From NCBI GenBank assembly GCA_902761345.1, contig CACWKD010000007.1:1-40080 (forward strand): a stretch of 40,080 bases of DNA, written 5' to 3'. The position numbers and the translations under genes were made by a program. Positions 16,483-25,595 of this stretch are shown piece after piece; the first letter of the stretch is position 1, and each line of letters begins with the position of its first letter. Source of the stretch: an uncultured Ruminococcus sp. (GTDB taxonomy: Bacteria > Bacillota > Clostridia > Oscillospirales > Acutalibacteraceae). The notes under the pieces were generated by a model. That model saw nothing but the letters and a program-made list of their open reading frames with translations, ran no database searches and was not told the DNA's origin.

Positions 16483-16938
16483 ATGAGATGTCCGTATTGT
16501 TCGTATGCAGAAAGCAAAGTAACCGACACTCGCACAGTTGACGACGGAGAAAAAATACGCCGTAGACGAGAATGCATTAAGTGCGGAAGAAGATTTACAA
16601 CTCACGAGTCGGTTGAAATAATTCCTATCATTGTTGTAAAGCGAGATAGATCACGAGAACCCTTTGACAGAAACAAGCTTTTATCGGGACTTCTTCGCGC
16701 CTGTGAAAAACGTCCCGTACCGCTTGAAACAGTCGAGGGGATCGTTGATACCATAGAAAACAAACTGCAAAGCTCTCTTGACCATGAAGTAAAAGCTTCA
16801 GTCATAGGCGAGCTTGCCATGGCTGCGCTGAAACGAGTTGACGAGGTATCTTATGTTCGATTTGCCTCTGTTTACAGACAGTTTAAAGATATAAACTCAT
16901 TTATAGAAGAGCTTAACAATCTTCTGCATGAGCAGTAA
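16483..16938 (+). CDS. nrdR: Transcriptional repressor NrdR
   Basis: NrdR represses ribonucleotide reductase genes in response to ATP/dATP. The 151-residue product has an N-terminal zinc ribbon with C3, C6, C31 and C34 (MRCPYC and ECIKCGRRF). An ATP-cone domain follows from about residue 46 onward (VVKRDRSREPFDRNKLLSGL). Length is standard. A GGGGG ribosome site lies 8 bases before the ATG. No ribonucleotide reductase gene is in the window. Confidence 0.97.
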   Translation: MRCPYCSYAESKVTDTRTVDDGEKIRRRRECIKCGRRFTTHESVEIIPIIVVKRDRSREPFDRNKLLSGLLRACEKRPVPLETVEGIVDTIENKLQSSLDHEVKASVIGELAMAALKRVDEVSYVRFASVYRQFKDINSFIEELNNLLHEQ

Positions 16939-16996
16939 GGATAATTTTCTTTACATACATGTATTAAAATAGTTATTAAGCGAAATCGAATTAAAA

Positions 16997-17039
16997 AAAA
17001 TGCTCGAAAGCGGTTATGATAATCACTTTCGAGCATTTT
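16997..17039. terminator. bidirectional terminator between nrdR and the hydrolase
   Basis: A perfect 14-bp inverted repeat, AAAATGCTCGAAAG (16997-17010) and CTTTCGAGCATTTT (17026-17039), has T-rich flanks on both strands and sits between convergent genes. Confidence 0.85.
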
Positions 17040-17115
17040 ATATTTCAACATTAACATTTAATAACTCTTGTTATTCTTGCGAAATTATTTCCGATATGAT
17101 TTTTATAGCTTCGTT

Positions 17116-17821
17116 CTACTGTTCTTCAGCAGAAATTTCCGCTTTGAGATCTCCGCTTTGTTCGCCGTAATTACCGAACTGAGCGTGATTTCCTCCCTCT
17201 ATTACAAATTCAGTTGCATTATCTGTCTGAAATTGTCTGCCCTCAGCTAACTTATCCATATTAAGAACAGTATCATTCGAGCCGTACAAAGTTATCTCTG
17301 TAAGATTACTATTTAACTTCTTTGTTGGATATGCTGCAAACAATATAACTCCCCGAAGCTTATCACCATTATTGGAAGCATATACAGCAGCCATAGCTCC
17401 GCCCAACGAATGACCGCCTACACAATAGTTTTTATAATCCGTATTTTCAATAATATTATCAGCCTTATTAATTCCAAATATGGCAAAACGAAACGGCATT
17501 TTTACAAGATAAACGTCTGTTCCATTATCGGCAAGCCTGTGCAAAAGCGGAGCGTATGCTTCCTCCTCCACTTTAGCTCCTGCATAAAATATCAACAAAT
17601 CATCAACGGATTTTCCATCGAAAATCCAGCCGCTCTCTGTTTGTGTTACCGTAACGCTGTCATCAGACTTCAAGGCATTAAAGGCTGTTTCCTCAGCATG
17701 GTAATAATTTAAAAAATAAACGAAAAATACTGTCGCTGTCAAAACAACGAATACACCAAGTATCGATAGAACTATAACAAGTTTATTAAGTTTTTTTACA
17801 GTTTTCTCTGTATTTTTTCAT
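17116..17821 (-). CDS. Membrane-anchored alpha/beta hydrolase, apparent 5' frameshift
   Basis: The product is an alpha/beta-hydrolase (Abhydrolase_5-like) with the nucleophile elbow GHSLGG, an acidic residue in LYGSNDTVLN and a catalytic histidine in EGGNHAQFG. An N-terminal helix LVIVLSILGVFVVL would anchor it outside the membrane. The expected ATG at 17821 overlaps the carbonic anhydrase stop as TAATGA. After it comes an A6 run (17818-17813). With five As the frame would read MKNTEKTVKKLNKL straight into the hydrolase, giving 234 residues. With six As the ATG frame stops after 11 codons. No good alternative start exists: a TTG at 17742 lacks a ribosome site and would truncate the helix. It is either a recent frameshift, slippage or a sequencing error. 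Confidence 0.75.
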
Positions 17822-18390
17822 TAAACATTAAACTCAACAACACCCTTACCTAACCTGTATAATGCGCCAATCACTTTAAGACCATGTTCTTCCTCCCGCT
17901 TGATCTCAAAGCTCTCTTCGATAATACTCACACTTCTTCGTACATTCAAACAACAAGCTTTGTAATCGTCTTTTTCATCACCTATTGCAAAGCGTATCTC
18001 GTCTGTTATAAATTTAACGTATCCATCCGGATCATGATTTACAGCAGCGTCAACTGCGCCGCAATGATCGTGCCCCAAAACAACCACAAGCTTTATTCCG
18101 AGATGTGATACTGCATACTCTATCGAACCAAGCTGGTGGTCATCTATAACATTTCCTGCTACTCTGATAACAAATAAATCCCCTACCCCTGCATTAAAAA
18201 CAACTTCGGGTATTACTCTTGAATCCGAACATGATACTATTACAGCAAACGGTTTCTGTCCGTTGTCAAGCGTTTCTCTCCTTTTCTGTTCGGATATATC
18301 ACCTGTATTTCTGTTTTCTTTAACATAAAACTCGTTTCCTTTTTGTAATCTTTTCAATGCTTCTTGAGCTGTAATATTACTATGTTTCAT
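17821..18390 (-). CDS. Beta-class carbonic anhydrase
   Basis: It interconverts carbon dioxide and bicarbonate using zinc. The 189-residue product has the ligand set of the beta class: C54 with the CSDSR motif (D56 and R58 form the catalytic dyad) and H107/C110 in GHDHCG. VFNAGVGDLFVIRVAGN is also typical. The ATG at 18390 follows GGAGGAGATATA. An in-frame ATG at 18429 lies in the promoter region and is rejected. It has its own promoter. Its stop codon overlaps the start of the hydrolase gene, suggesting coupled translation. Confidence 0.94.
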   Translation of the reverse strand: MKHSNITAQEALKRLQKGNEFYVKENRNTGDISEQKRRETLDNGQKPFAVIVSCSDSRVIPEVVFNAGVGDLFVIRVAGNVIDDHQLGSIEYAVSHLGIKLVVVLGHDHCGAVDAAVNHDPDGYVKFITDEIRFAIGDEKDDYKACCLNVRRSVSIIEESFEIKREEEHGLKVIGALYRLGKGVVEFNV

Positions 18391-18420
18391 TATATCTCCT
18401 CCGAAAAAAGTCTTTATTTC

Positions 18421-18449
18421 ATTATACAATTAATCCAATAAAATGGCAA
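18421..18449 (-). promoter_or_regulatory. promoter of the carbonic anhydrase operon
   Basis: On the minus strand TTGCCA (18449-18444) and TATAAT (18426-18421) are spaced 17 bp, about 30 bp before the start codon. Confidence 0.7.
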
Positions 18450-18462
18450 CAATAAATTTAAC

Positions 18463-18490
18463 GGGAGAAGCAGTGTGTTTTGCTTCTCCC
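18463..18490. terminator. stem-loop after the anti-sigma-like gene
   Basis: A perfect 10-bp stem, GGGAGAAGCA (18463-18472) and TGCTTCTCCC (18481-18490), lies 7 bases after the stop codon of the minus-strand gene. The T-run is better on the plus strand, so minus-strand termination may rely mainly on the stem. Confidence 0.65.
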
Positions 18491-18497
18491 ATTTTGT

Positions 18498-19544
18498 TTA
18501 ATCAAATATTGTAACATTATTTACCTGAATTATAGGCGGATATACTGAAAGAACATATTCTTGATGAGTGATTATAAGTCTGCTTCCCAATGTAATATTT
18601 TGTAAAATCTCATCATCGTTACAGCGAAAATCCGCACAATCAAAATACGGATACTGCGGACAGCTTATTCTTATCGAACCGCCGTCATGTATTTCGGCAA
18701 CTATACCCTCAAAAGTTAAGCTCTCCGTATCGTAATACAAGCTTTCTATAGGTATGGCTTCATCATAAAGCTGATGACCGTTCTTTGAAATAACATCATC
18801 GGGACTATCGTAAAATAAGCATAGAAGTCTTTCTCCCTCATCGCTTGCAATTCTGTATTGTGCAAATCCGTCGTTTGCCAAAAGCGTGTCAGGCTCGCCG
18901 AGAAGCTCCAATACTTCACTATACGTCATATCATCGGTAACTGACAAAAGTCTTTCAGCTCCCGTATAGCCTAATTCGTAAGCTATATCTATCATATCAC
19001 TGTCGGAGGTTAGTTCTGTATTAATATCTTCTTCCGTGTTCTTATCTTCATCTGTATTATCTTTTTCAGAGCTGTCAATTATTTCTTCGCTGTCGCTGCC
19101 TGTAACATCTGTATCGGTGTTTATCTCGACACTGTTACTAACCCCCGATACAACTGCACTTTGCGTACTGCTTATACTCTCCGCCTTGGGGATATCGGGG
19201 GTAGGCGCTTGTATCTCAATATCCTTCTGCGTTACGGGTACATTCGGTTTAACTGCGTGCAGCGTATAAGCAACTGCTGTTCCTACGATTATCAAACACA
19301 CAAAGCAAGCTGCAATTTTCCATATAGGCTTGCTCTCTCGCTGTATTTCGGAAAGCTTCACTGTATCATATTCTTTTACAGCGTTTGTACTTCCGTTTCT
19401 CCTCTGTTCAAGCTTTTGTTCGCTTTTTGCAAGAATACTTTTCTTCTGTTTCTCTGTCAACGGTGTAAATGTTTGTGAAAGTGTTTCTGTAAGCTTATCG
19501 TCTGCATTTTCAAGACGGCTGAAAATATCATTATTCCTTTTCAT
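18498..19544 (-). CDS. Membrane anti-sigma-like protein with extracellular domain
   Basis: This 348-residue protein has a cytoplasmic N-terminal segment (about residues 1-72), one membrane helix (about 74-96, IAACFVCLIIVGTAVAYTL) and an outside part. The outside part starts with a low-complexity Ser/Thr/Asp/Glu linker and ends in a folded domain with DDMTYSEVLELLGEPDTL, resembling SmpA/OmlA-type repeats in bacterial lipoproteins. The gene starts 6 bases after the ECF sigma stop, and its ribosome site GGGAG lies within the last sigma codons. That coupling and topology suggest it restrains the sigma factor. No zinc-type anti-sigma motif (HxxxCxxC) is visible, so the mechanism is unclear. Confidence 0.7.
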   Translation of the reverse strand: MKRNNDIFSRLENADDKLTETLSQTFTPLTEKQKKSILAKSEQKLEQRRNGSTNAVKEYDTVKLSEIQRESKPIWKIAACFVCLIIVGTAVAYTLHAVKPNVPVTQKDIEIQAPTPDIPKAESISSTQSAVVSGVSNSVEINTDTDVTGSDSEEIIDSSEKDNTDEDKNTEEDINTELTSDSDMIDIAYELGYTGAERLLSVTDDMTYSEVLELLGEPDTLLANDGFAQYRIASDEGERLLCLFYDSPDDVISKNGHQLYDEAIPIESLYYDTESLTFEGIVAEIHDGGSIRISCPQYPYFDCADFRCNDDEILQNITLGSRLIITHQEYVLSVYPPIIQVNNVTIFD

Positions 19545-19550
19545 AAAATC

Positions 19551-20114
19551 TCACTCCCTTAAAATCTCTGCAAGACTTTCTTTCAGACGCTTTAACGCTC
19601 TGCTTGCCCTCATTCGAACGGCAGACGATTTCATTGACAGCAATTCTGCTGTTTCAACCGAGCTTTTGTTATAGTAGAATTTGTAAATAATTATCAAGCT
19701 GTCGGGTTCTCCGAGGGAACGTATCTTGTCAAGAATGATCTGCTGAGTTTCTCCCTCAATTACCTCACTCTCTACATTAAAATCAGAGGTAAGTCCGTTC
19801 AGACTGTCGTCATCAATTGAGATTTGAGTAATCTTTCTGCTTTTATGTCTGCGATAATAATCTATCGCCCTGCGTTTGGCTACTGTTCCTATATACCCTT
19901 TAAGATCTCCGTCGTGCTGTGACTTTTCGTCTAATCCGAGAAAAACATCTGCAAAGACATCGCTCACGCATTCCTCTATATCCTCGTGTCTTGCCGTACT
20001 TCTGAGCTTGTTGTATACTATCGTATAAACATAATTGCTGTACTCGTCTATTAAAGCCTTGTGCGCATTATGCGGAGATGACCGCATTAGCTCTGTGTAA
20101 TATTTCCTTGTCAT
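19551..20114 (-). CDS. ECF-like RNA polymerase sigma factor
   Basis: This is a 187-residue sigma-70 family factor of the ECF type. It redirects RNA polymerase to a small set of promoters in response to a signal. Region 2 lies near residues 20-95, with EECVSDVFADVFLGL and LKGYIGTVAKRRAIDYYRRH. Region 4 is near 130-185, with ETAELLSMKSSAVRMRASRALKRLKE as helix-turn-helix. GAGGCG precedes the ATG. It is encoded ahead of its likely anti-sigma partner. Its targets and inducing signal cannot be read from the window. Confidence 0.88.
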   Translation of the reverse strand: MTRKYYTELMRSSPHNAHKALIDEYSNYVYTIVYNKLRSTARHEDIEECVSDVFADVFLGLDEKSQHDGDLKGYIGTVAKRRAIDYYRRHKSRKITQISIDDDSLNGLTSDFNVESEVIEGETQQIILDKIRSLGEPDSLIIIYKFYYNKSSVETAELLSMKSSAVRMRASRALKRLKESLAEILRE

Positions 20115-20185
20115 AATGAATCGCCTCGCTTATAAGCTTTCACTATATACATTCGCTGAATTTAACTTTACTGTCACAATAATTC

Positions 20186-20222
20186 AATAAGCCTACTGCA
20201 TTTATTTTGCAATAGGCTTATT
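20186..20222 (-). terminator. terminator of the HSP90-like/TPR operon
   Basis: AATAAGCCTA (20186-20195) and TAGGCTTATT (20213-20222) pair perfectly, with an additional TGCA/TGCA inner stem. It starts 3 bases after the TPR gene's stop. Confidence 0.75.
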
Positions 20223-20224
20223 AT

Positions 20225-21337
20225 TTACTCCTGCGCCGTATATGATACAGACAATCTGTCGTTAAACAAAGTATTACCGTTTCTCTCGTCAAATTTATCC
20301 GATAAGAATTTCAGTTTGTCGTATGCGTATTCCTTTATCTGTACCGTTGTATATCTGTTCTCGTCATTGATAAAATCTGCGTTTCTGTCGGGGAATACTA
20401 TTTTCACATACTGTTTGTCTGCAAACTCTCTCTGCTTCATCAGATGATAAACACCATAATAATACTTCCACAGCATTTTTCCGTTTTTTACATTGTAACA
20501 CAAAGGAAAAGACTTCTTAAACACGGCAAGTCCCTTTCTGATGTCGCTGTAAGCATAAGACAGAAGTATATCTCCCACATATTCGGCAAGGCTTACAATT
20601 TGCGCATTATCTCTGTACAGCAGACGCCACGCTCTGTCTGCGTAGTTTTCCGCTTCCGTAAAATCACCCTTTGTCAGATAGTAATGCGAAAAGTTTACAT
20701 AAGTAATATGCGGCACCTCCGTACAGTGCATAGCGCCCGTCAAAAGCGGTCTGGCAAGCGAAAGGGCACGTTCTATATCATCGTGATAAAACAACACATA
20801 CTTTATTTTTGTATCAAGCTCACAGGCGCGGCAGTCGCTTAATTCATCTCTCTCCATACGGTTAAGATGAGCATAACTCTGCTCAAAGGTAACTCCGTTT
20901 ACTTCCCCGTCCATTCCCTCTGCGAAAAGAATACCGCATATATTCTTGTAGTACGTTTTCTTGTTGCAGTTGAACCTGTCGCAAAAGCTGCCGTAATTTT
21001 CAAGCAGACTGTCTATCTGCTCCTTTGAGATCTGATAAAACTCATGACAATTTCCCGAGATCCACTTATACACCCACAACAGTTCATGGTACGCTTTATC
21101 CCAATACTCGGGGTGCTTTTCAAACAACGCTGTGTATTCGGGGAAAGCCAGAATCGCTTCGTAAGAATCATCATAAATAACAGATTCCGTAAAATACTCA
21201 TAGAATAAGCGAAGCGCATTCTGTACATCATCTTCTTCGAGCGCAAGATCTATCGCCTTTCTGATACCTTTTGCTTTTTCGGCGCCTCGGGGAAGATCGT
21301 AAAAAAACTTAAATTCATATTCAAGATAGTTTCTCAT
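20225..21337 (-). CDS. TPR-like helical repeat protein paired with the HSP90-like gene
   Basis: This is a 370-residue soluble, helical protein with no catalytic motif that I can see. Helix-turn-helix pairs recur, for example ITYVNFSHYYLTKGDFTEAE followed by NYADRAWRLLYR, which has the spacing and small-residue pattern of tetratricopeptide repeats. ATG at 21337 has AAAGGACGG upstream and starts 14 bases after the stop of the HSP90-like gene. An in-frame ATG at 21373 overlaps that gene and is rejected. Because TPR domains are common HSP90 partners, it may be a co-chaperone or client adaptor. That is inference from context. Confidence 0.65.
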   Translation of the reverse strand: MRNYLEYEFKFFYDLPRGAEKAKGIRKAIDLALEEDDVQNALRLFYEYFTESVIYDDSYEAILAFPEYTALFEKHPEYWDKAYHELLWVYKWISGNCHEFYQISKEQIDSLLENYGSFCDRFNCNKKTYYKNICGILFAEGMDGEVNGVTFEQSYAHLNRMERDELSDCRACELDTKIKYVLFYHDDIERALSLARPLLTGAMHCTEVPHITYVNFSHYYLTKGDFTEAENYADRAWRLLYRDNAQIVSLAEYVGDILLSYAYSDIRKGLAVFKKSFPLCYNVKNGKMLWKYYYGVYHLMKQREFADKQYVKIVFPDRNADFINDENRYTTVQIKEYAYDKLKFLSDKFDERNGNTLFNDRLSVSYTAQE

Positions 21338-21351
21338 TATATCACCGTCCT

Positions 21352-23142
21352 TTAAAATTCCATTAGTTTGCAAAGATTTTCGTTGAGTATCTGCATTTCG
21401 TTATGCAGTAAAGGGAAATGTCCCGACAAAAGCGACTGTACATAGAGTATTTCTATATAACAGGTAAGCTTTGTTTCGTCATTCATAGCAAGCATTTTTC
21501 TGACTATCAGATTATTTGTATTAAGATACAGACAAGCAGACGCCTGGGACGCAAGCTCACTGCGAAATCCCGACAGCATACCCTTAAAAAGATCGTTTGC
21601 GCTCTCCATTGATCGCTGAATACGGCGGCTTTCCTGCGCCTTTTCGTTAATGGTATAAAGCGCAGGTATCTCGTAAGGCTCAAACTCCTTTAGTGACGCG
21701 TTACAGTCATACTTTTTAAGAATACGCTTAGCAAAACGGCACAGCTTTTCAGCCTCTAAATCACCTTCAAACTCCGACTCGTCAAGCATATTATCTATAT
21801 CTGTATCGGTTATTTTGTCTATCGAGGTACTCTCTGAAATTGATGACAGCTTCATCATAATAGAGCCTTCGTATACATAGCCTGCGTTGATAAGAAGATA
21901 ATTTCTCTGAGTATAGAGCGGAGATAACTGCTTAAACTGATTTACATCGGTCGTATAATAAGCATTACCTCCAAAATCGCATATCTCCCTGCCTGTCATC
22001 GTACCCAATGACGTTTCAAAAATAATATATGGCAGGAGTACCTCGTCGAGTGTGTCTGTCGATGAGATAACGGATTTTACAGCAAGATTATGTATGCTTA
22101 CTATCTCACGCAAAAGATCTTTGTTTGTGTCGTTTAGCGTTTCGAGATAATCCGCTATACATTCCGCTATCTCGTCTTGTGCCTGTACAAGAGTTTCGTC
22201 CTCGTAGAAATCCTCTCTTGATGACGTTGGTTTAAGCTTGTTTGTATTTATGATACACTTGATAAAAAACGACCATTCGGGCATAAGCTTATCGCCGTTT
22301 TCAGTCAAAAGCATATTTTTCAGATATATCCTGTGCATATTGTGTACATTTGCGGAAACGGGGTACGGGATTACATAGGCTATTCCCTCAAACAGTCCGC
22401 TTTCCGATTTAAGTGTAAAGCAATCAAGGAAATTCTCTCCAAGAAGAATATTTCCTGCTTTCAAACAAGCCTGCTTGTTATTTTCTGCGTCAAATGTAAA
22501 TCTGCTGTTGAGTTTACGGCTTTTCTCCCCGTCCTTTAAATATATAGGATACTGCAAAAACAACCCATAATAATACACAAGGTTTTCGATAGTGTCGGCT
22601 GTAAAGTATGCGTCTATCTGCTCGTCACGTTCTGCTTTATTGTTCCTGATAAGAATTTCTGTACCAATAGGCATTTCATAGCTGATCTTTTCAATAGTAT
22701 AAGTACCGTCTGCAAATCCGTTCCATTCAAGTACAGTATCGGGAGTTTTATATGAACGTGTACGAACGCATATAGAATCTGTAACCATAAAGCATGACAA
22801 AAGACCTATACCAAATCTGCCGATATAATCTCCGTTTTCTCTGCTGTTTTGTATATCGTACTTTGACGACTGCCCAATCACTGCAAGAAACCTGTGTATC
22901 TCGTCCTCTGTAAGACCTGTTCCGCTGTCACGAAATATTATCTGACTGCCGTTTTCGGCTTCTATTTCTACCTGTGAGTAAATCTTGTCAAACGTGCTGT
23001 CATTTGCAATTCTCGCACTGATTGCGTCAACACAGTTTTGCAAAAGCTCACGCACAAAAACATTGGGCGAGCTGTACAAATGGTTTGACAGAATATCTAT
23101 CATTCCGCCTAAGTTTACTTTGAACTTAAAATTTTCTTCCAT
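21352..23142 (-). CDS. HSP90-family (HtpG-like) ATPase
   Basis: This is a 596-residue divergent HSP90/GHKL ATPase, likely a chaperone. The ATP site shows the N-box ELLQNCVDA (E32, N36), DSGTGLT (D72) and GRFGIG (108-113). The middle domain has a conserved-looking TSSRED (arginine near 309) that corresponds to the catalytic arginine of HSP90. The C-terminal region is short and variable, unlike full HtpG (about 620-640 residues and better conserved). AAGGAG precedes the ATG at 23142. An upstream in-frame ATG at 23199 has no site. It is co-directional and tightly spaced with the TPR-like gene. Confidence 0.85.
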   Translation of the reverse strand: MEENFKFKVNLGGMIDILSNHLYSSPNVFVRELLQNCVDAISARIANDSTFDKIYSQVEIEAENGSQIIFRDSGTGLTEDEIHRFLAVIGQSSKYDIQNSRENGDYIGRFGIGLLSCFMVTDSICVRTRSYKTPDTVLEWNGFADGTYTIEKISYEMPIGTEILIRNNKAERDEQIDAYFTADTIENLVYYYGLFLQYPIYLKDGEKSRKLNSRFTFDAENNKQACLKAGNILLGENFLDCFTLKSESGLFEGIAYVIPYPVSANVHNMHRIYLKNMLLTENGDKLMPEWSFFIKCIINTNKLKPTSSREDFYEDETLVQAQDEIAECIADYLETLNDTNKDLLREIVSIHNLAVKSVISSTDTLDEVLLPYIIFETSLGTMTGREICDFGGNAYYTTDVNQFKQLSPLYTQRNYLLINAGYVYEGSIMMKLSSISESTSIDKITDTDIDNMLDESEFEGDLEAEKLCRFAKRILKKYDCNASLKEFEPYEIPALYTINEKAQESRRIQRSMESANDLFKGMLSGFRSELASQASACLYLNTNNLIVRKMLAMNDETKLTCYIEILYVQSLLSGHFPLLHNEMQILNENLCKLMEF

Positions 23143-23234
23143 GTTATTCTCCTTATCTATAAATGAGCAAAAAAGTAAAAATGCTGTTTCATACGCCATC
23201 TGTCGGAATCAATGAATGATGAAGGTTATCGGTG

Positions 23235-23267
23235 AGTTTTGAACTTTGAACTATAAACTTTGAGCTA
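23235..23267 (-). repeat. intergenic repeat copy (AGCTCAAAGTT type)
   Basis: The minus strand reads AGCTCAAAGTT, then TATAGTTCAAAGTTCAAAAC, sharing two blocks with 13711-13733. It sits in the 192-bp gap between parC and the HSP90-like gene. The rest of that gap (to 23334) is a cytosine/adenine-rich stretch with repeated CCACACT words. Confidence 0.45.
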
Positions 23268-23334
23268 ACAAACAACTCCACTCTCCACACTCCAAAATCC
23301 ACACTTGAAACAGCTCCCCATTCAACCCAAACCG

Positions 23335-25578
23335 TTACTCCGATAATGTAAGTTTTAGCTGCTCTGCTTCCTCGCCCGATGGCATTGCTCCCATTGTCGG
23401 CAGTGTTTTTGAACGATACCTCTTCGGGTCTTTAAATCGTCCGTCCTCGTATTTTTCAAGCTTCATTACAATATGACCCTTTTTAAGCTTCATAGCTGCA
23501 ACACCCTGTGTACTTCTTGTGGTTTTGAGCGGAATTGCCCCCGAATGAAGCAGCAGCATTCTGCCCGATGTTGATGTAAGAAGAACATCGCAGTCCTCTG
23601 TAACAAACAACAGTCCCGCAAGCGGTGATTTATCGCTGTACGCATTTGCAAGCTTTTTTCTGTTTGTCTTTGTTTCATAAACATTCAAAGGAACTTTCGC
23701 AAGCTTGCCGTTCTCAAATGCAAACAGCATAAATCCCTCGTAGTCCTTTGTTACTATCATATCAACGGGCATTTCGTCCTCGTCCATACCAAGCTTTGCG
23801 GCAACATAATCGCCCAATACGCTCGCCTTTGTATCGGCAAAATCATACGCCTTAGTTTTATACACCTGACATTTGTTTGTAAAGAAAAGCAGCTCCGCGG
23901 TGTTCGTAGATTCATAAGAACGATATATACTGTCGCCCTCCTTAAACTTCTGCTCTCCTCCCATTCTAAGCGATAACGGGGTGATCTTTTTGAAGTAACC
24001 CTCTTTTGTAAAATAGAGATTTACAGGGTAGTCGGGGATTTCGGGTGTAATGTCAACGTCCTTTATATCCTGCGGGTCTATAAGAGTTGTAACTCTGTCC
24101 TTGCCGTATTTTTTTGCAACCTCTTTAAGCTCGGCTACTATAATATTCTTAACCTTTGTTTTACTTGCAAGTATGCCCTCTAATTCCTTTATATCCCTTT
24201 CAAGCTCCTCTATCTCTTTTGTGCGTCTTAAAATATACTCTCTGTTAAGGTGACGCAGCTTTATCTCAGCAACATACTCAGCCTGAGTTTCGTCTATTCC
24301 AAAACCTATCATAAGGTTCGGAACAACTTCGCTTTCCTCCTCGGTTTCTCGAACTATTCTTATCGCCTTATCTATATCAAGCAGTATCTGTTCAAGACCT
24401 TTGAGCAAATGCAGCTTACTGCGTTTTTTCTCCAAATCAAACGCTGTCCTTCTGCGTACACACTCTACCCTGAATGCCGTCCACTCTTCAAGCAAAGCAC
24501 GCACTCCCAATACTCTCGGTGTGCCTGCAATAAGTACATTAAAATTACAGGGAAACGAATCCTCCAGCGGCGTCATCTTGTAAAGCTTCTGCATAAGCGT
24601 ATCGGGGTCGGTATTTCTCTTTAAGTCGATAGTTATTTTAAGACCGTCTATACCCGTTTCATCTCGGACGTCCGATATCTCCTTTAGCTTGCCTGTTTTT
24701 GCAAGGTCGATTATCTTCTCTATTATCGCCTCACTCGTTGCAGTCGGCGGAATACTCGTAACATCTATACAATTCGCCTTGCTGTCGTAGGTGTACACCG
24801 CTCTAACTTTGAAGCTTCCTCTGCCTGTTTCATAGATAGACTTTATTGTGGGTACATCGTATACTATCTGTCCTCCTCCGATAAAATCGGGAGCAGGCAA
24901 AGTTGAGATAATATCGTGGTCTTTATCCTTTATCAATGCTATTGTAGTTTCGCATAATTCTCTTAGATTAAAAGAACATATATTGCTCGCCATACCTACG
25001 GCTATACCTGTATTTGCATTTACAAGAACAGACGGAAAAGTCGCAGGCAGCAAAGTCGGCTCTTTTAATGTGTTATCATAGTTATCTACAAAATCCACCG
25101 TATCTTTATCTATATCCTTAAACAACTCGTTACATATAGCGTCAAGCTTTGCCTCTGTATAACGGGACGCAGCCCACGCCATATCACGGCTATAAAACTT
25201 ACCGAAGTTTCCCTTGCTGTCAACGTAGGGGTGCAAAAGCGCCTCGTATCCTCGGCTAAGTCTTACCATAGTATCGTATATCGCCGTATCGCCGTGAGGG
25301 TTAAGCTTCATCGTCTGTCCGACAATGTTTGCGGATTTCGTTCTTGTCGCACCTAAAAGCCCCATTTTATACATCGTAAACAAAAGCTTTCTGTGCGAGG
25401 GCTTAAAGCCGTCTATCTCGGGAATTGCTCTCGACATAATAACGCTCATAGCATAGGGCATATAGTTTTCTTCGATCGTGGTAACTATCTTCTGATCAAC
25501 AACATCGCCCGCACCTCTTATCACACCCTTTATTTTCGGCTGATAGGATTTAGGCTCTGTCTTTTTCTTTCTTGCCAT
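23335..25578 (-). CDS. parC: DNA topoisomerase IV subunit A (ParC-like)
   Basis: This is the DNA-cleaving subunit of a type IIA topoisomerase. The 747-residue product has the catalytic tyrosine Y140 preceded by R139 in AASRYTEAKL. Its quinolone-determining region is LNPHGDTAIYDTMVR, with threonine (T98) at the GyrA Ser83 position and aspartate D102 at the Asp87 position. A coiled-coil gate follows, then a short C-terminal domain. No clear GyrA box (QRRGGKG) is seen, and the length fits ParC rather than GyrA. It starts 17 bp after parE. Gyrase versus topo IV cannot be settled without a phylogeny. Confidence 0.85.
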   Translation of the reverse strand: MARKKKTEPKSYQPKIKGVIRGAGDVVDQKIVTTIEENYMPYAMSVIMSRAIPEIDGFKPSHRKLLFTMYKMGLLGATRTKSANIVGQTMKLNPHGDTAIYDTMVRLSRGYEALLHPYVDSKGNFGKFYSRDMAWAASRYTEAKLDAICNELFKDIDKDTVDFVDNYDNTLKEPTLLPATFPSVLVNANTGIAVGMASNICSFNLRELCETTIALIKDKDHDIISTLPAPDFIGGGQIVYDVPTIKSIYETGRGSFKVRAVYTYDSKANCIDVTSIPPTATSEAIIEKIIDLAKTGKLKEISDVRDETGIDGLKITIDLKRNTDPDTLMQKLYKMTPLEDSFPCNFNVLIAGTPRVLGVRALLEEWTAFRVECVRRRTAFDLEKKRSKLHLLKGLEQILLDIDKAIRIVRETEEESEVVPNLMIGFGIDETQAEYVAEIKLRHLNREYILRRTKEIEELERDIKELEGILASKTKVKNIIVAELKEVAKKYGKDRVTTLIDPQDIKDVDITPEIPDYPVNLYFTKEGYFKKITPLSLRMGGEQKFKEGDSIYRSYESTNTAELLFFTNKCQVYKTKAYDFADTKASVLGDYVAAKLGMDEDEMPVDMIVTKDYEGFMLFAFENGKLAKVPLNVYETKTNRKKLANAYSDKSPLAGLLFVTEDCDVLLTSTSGRMLLLHSGAIPLKTTRSTQGVAAMKLKKGHIVMKLEKYEDGRFKDPKRYRSKTLPTMGAMPSGEEAEQLKLTLSE

Positions 25579-25595
25579 TATTACTCTCTCCCCTC

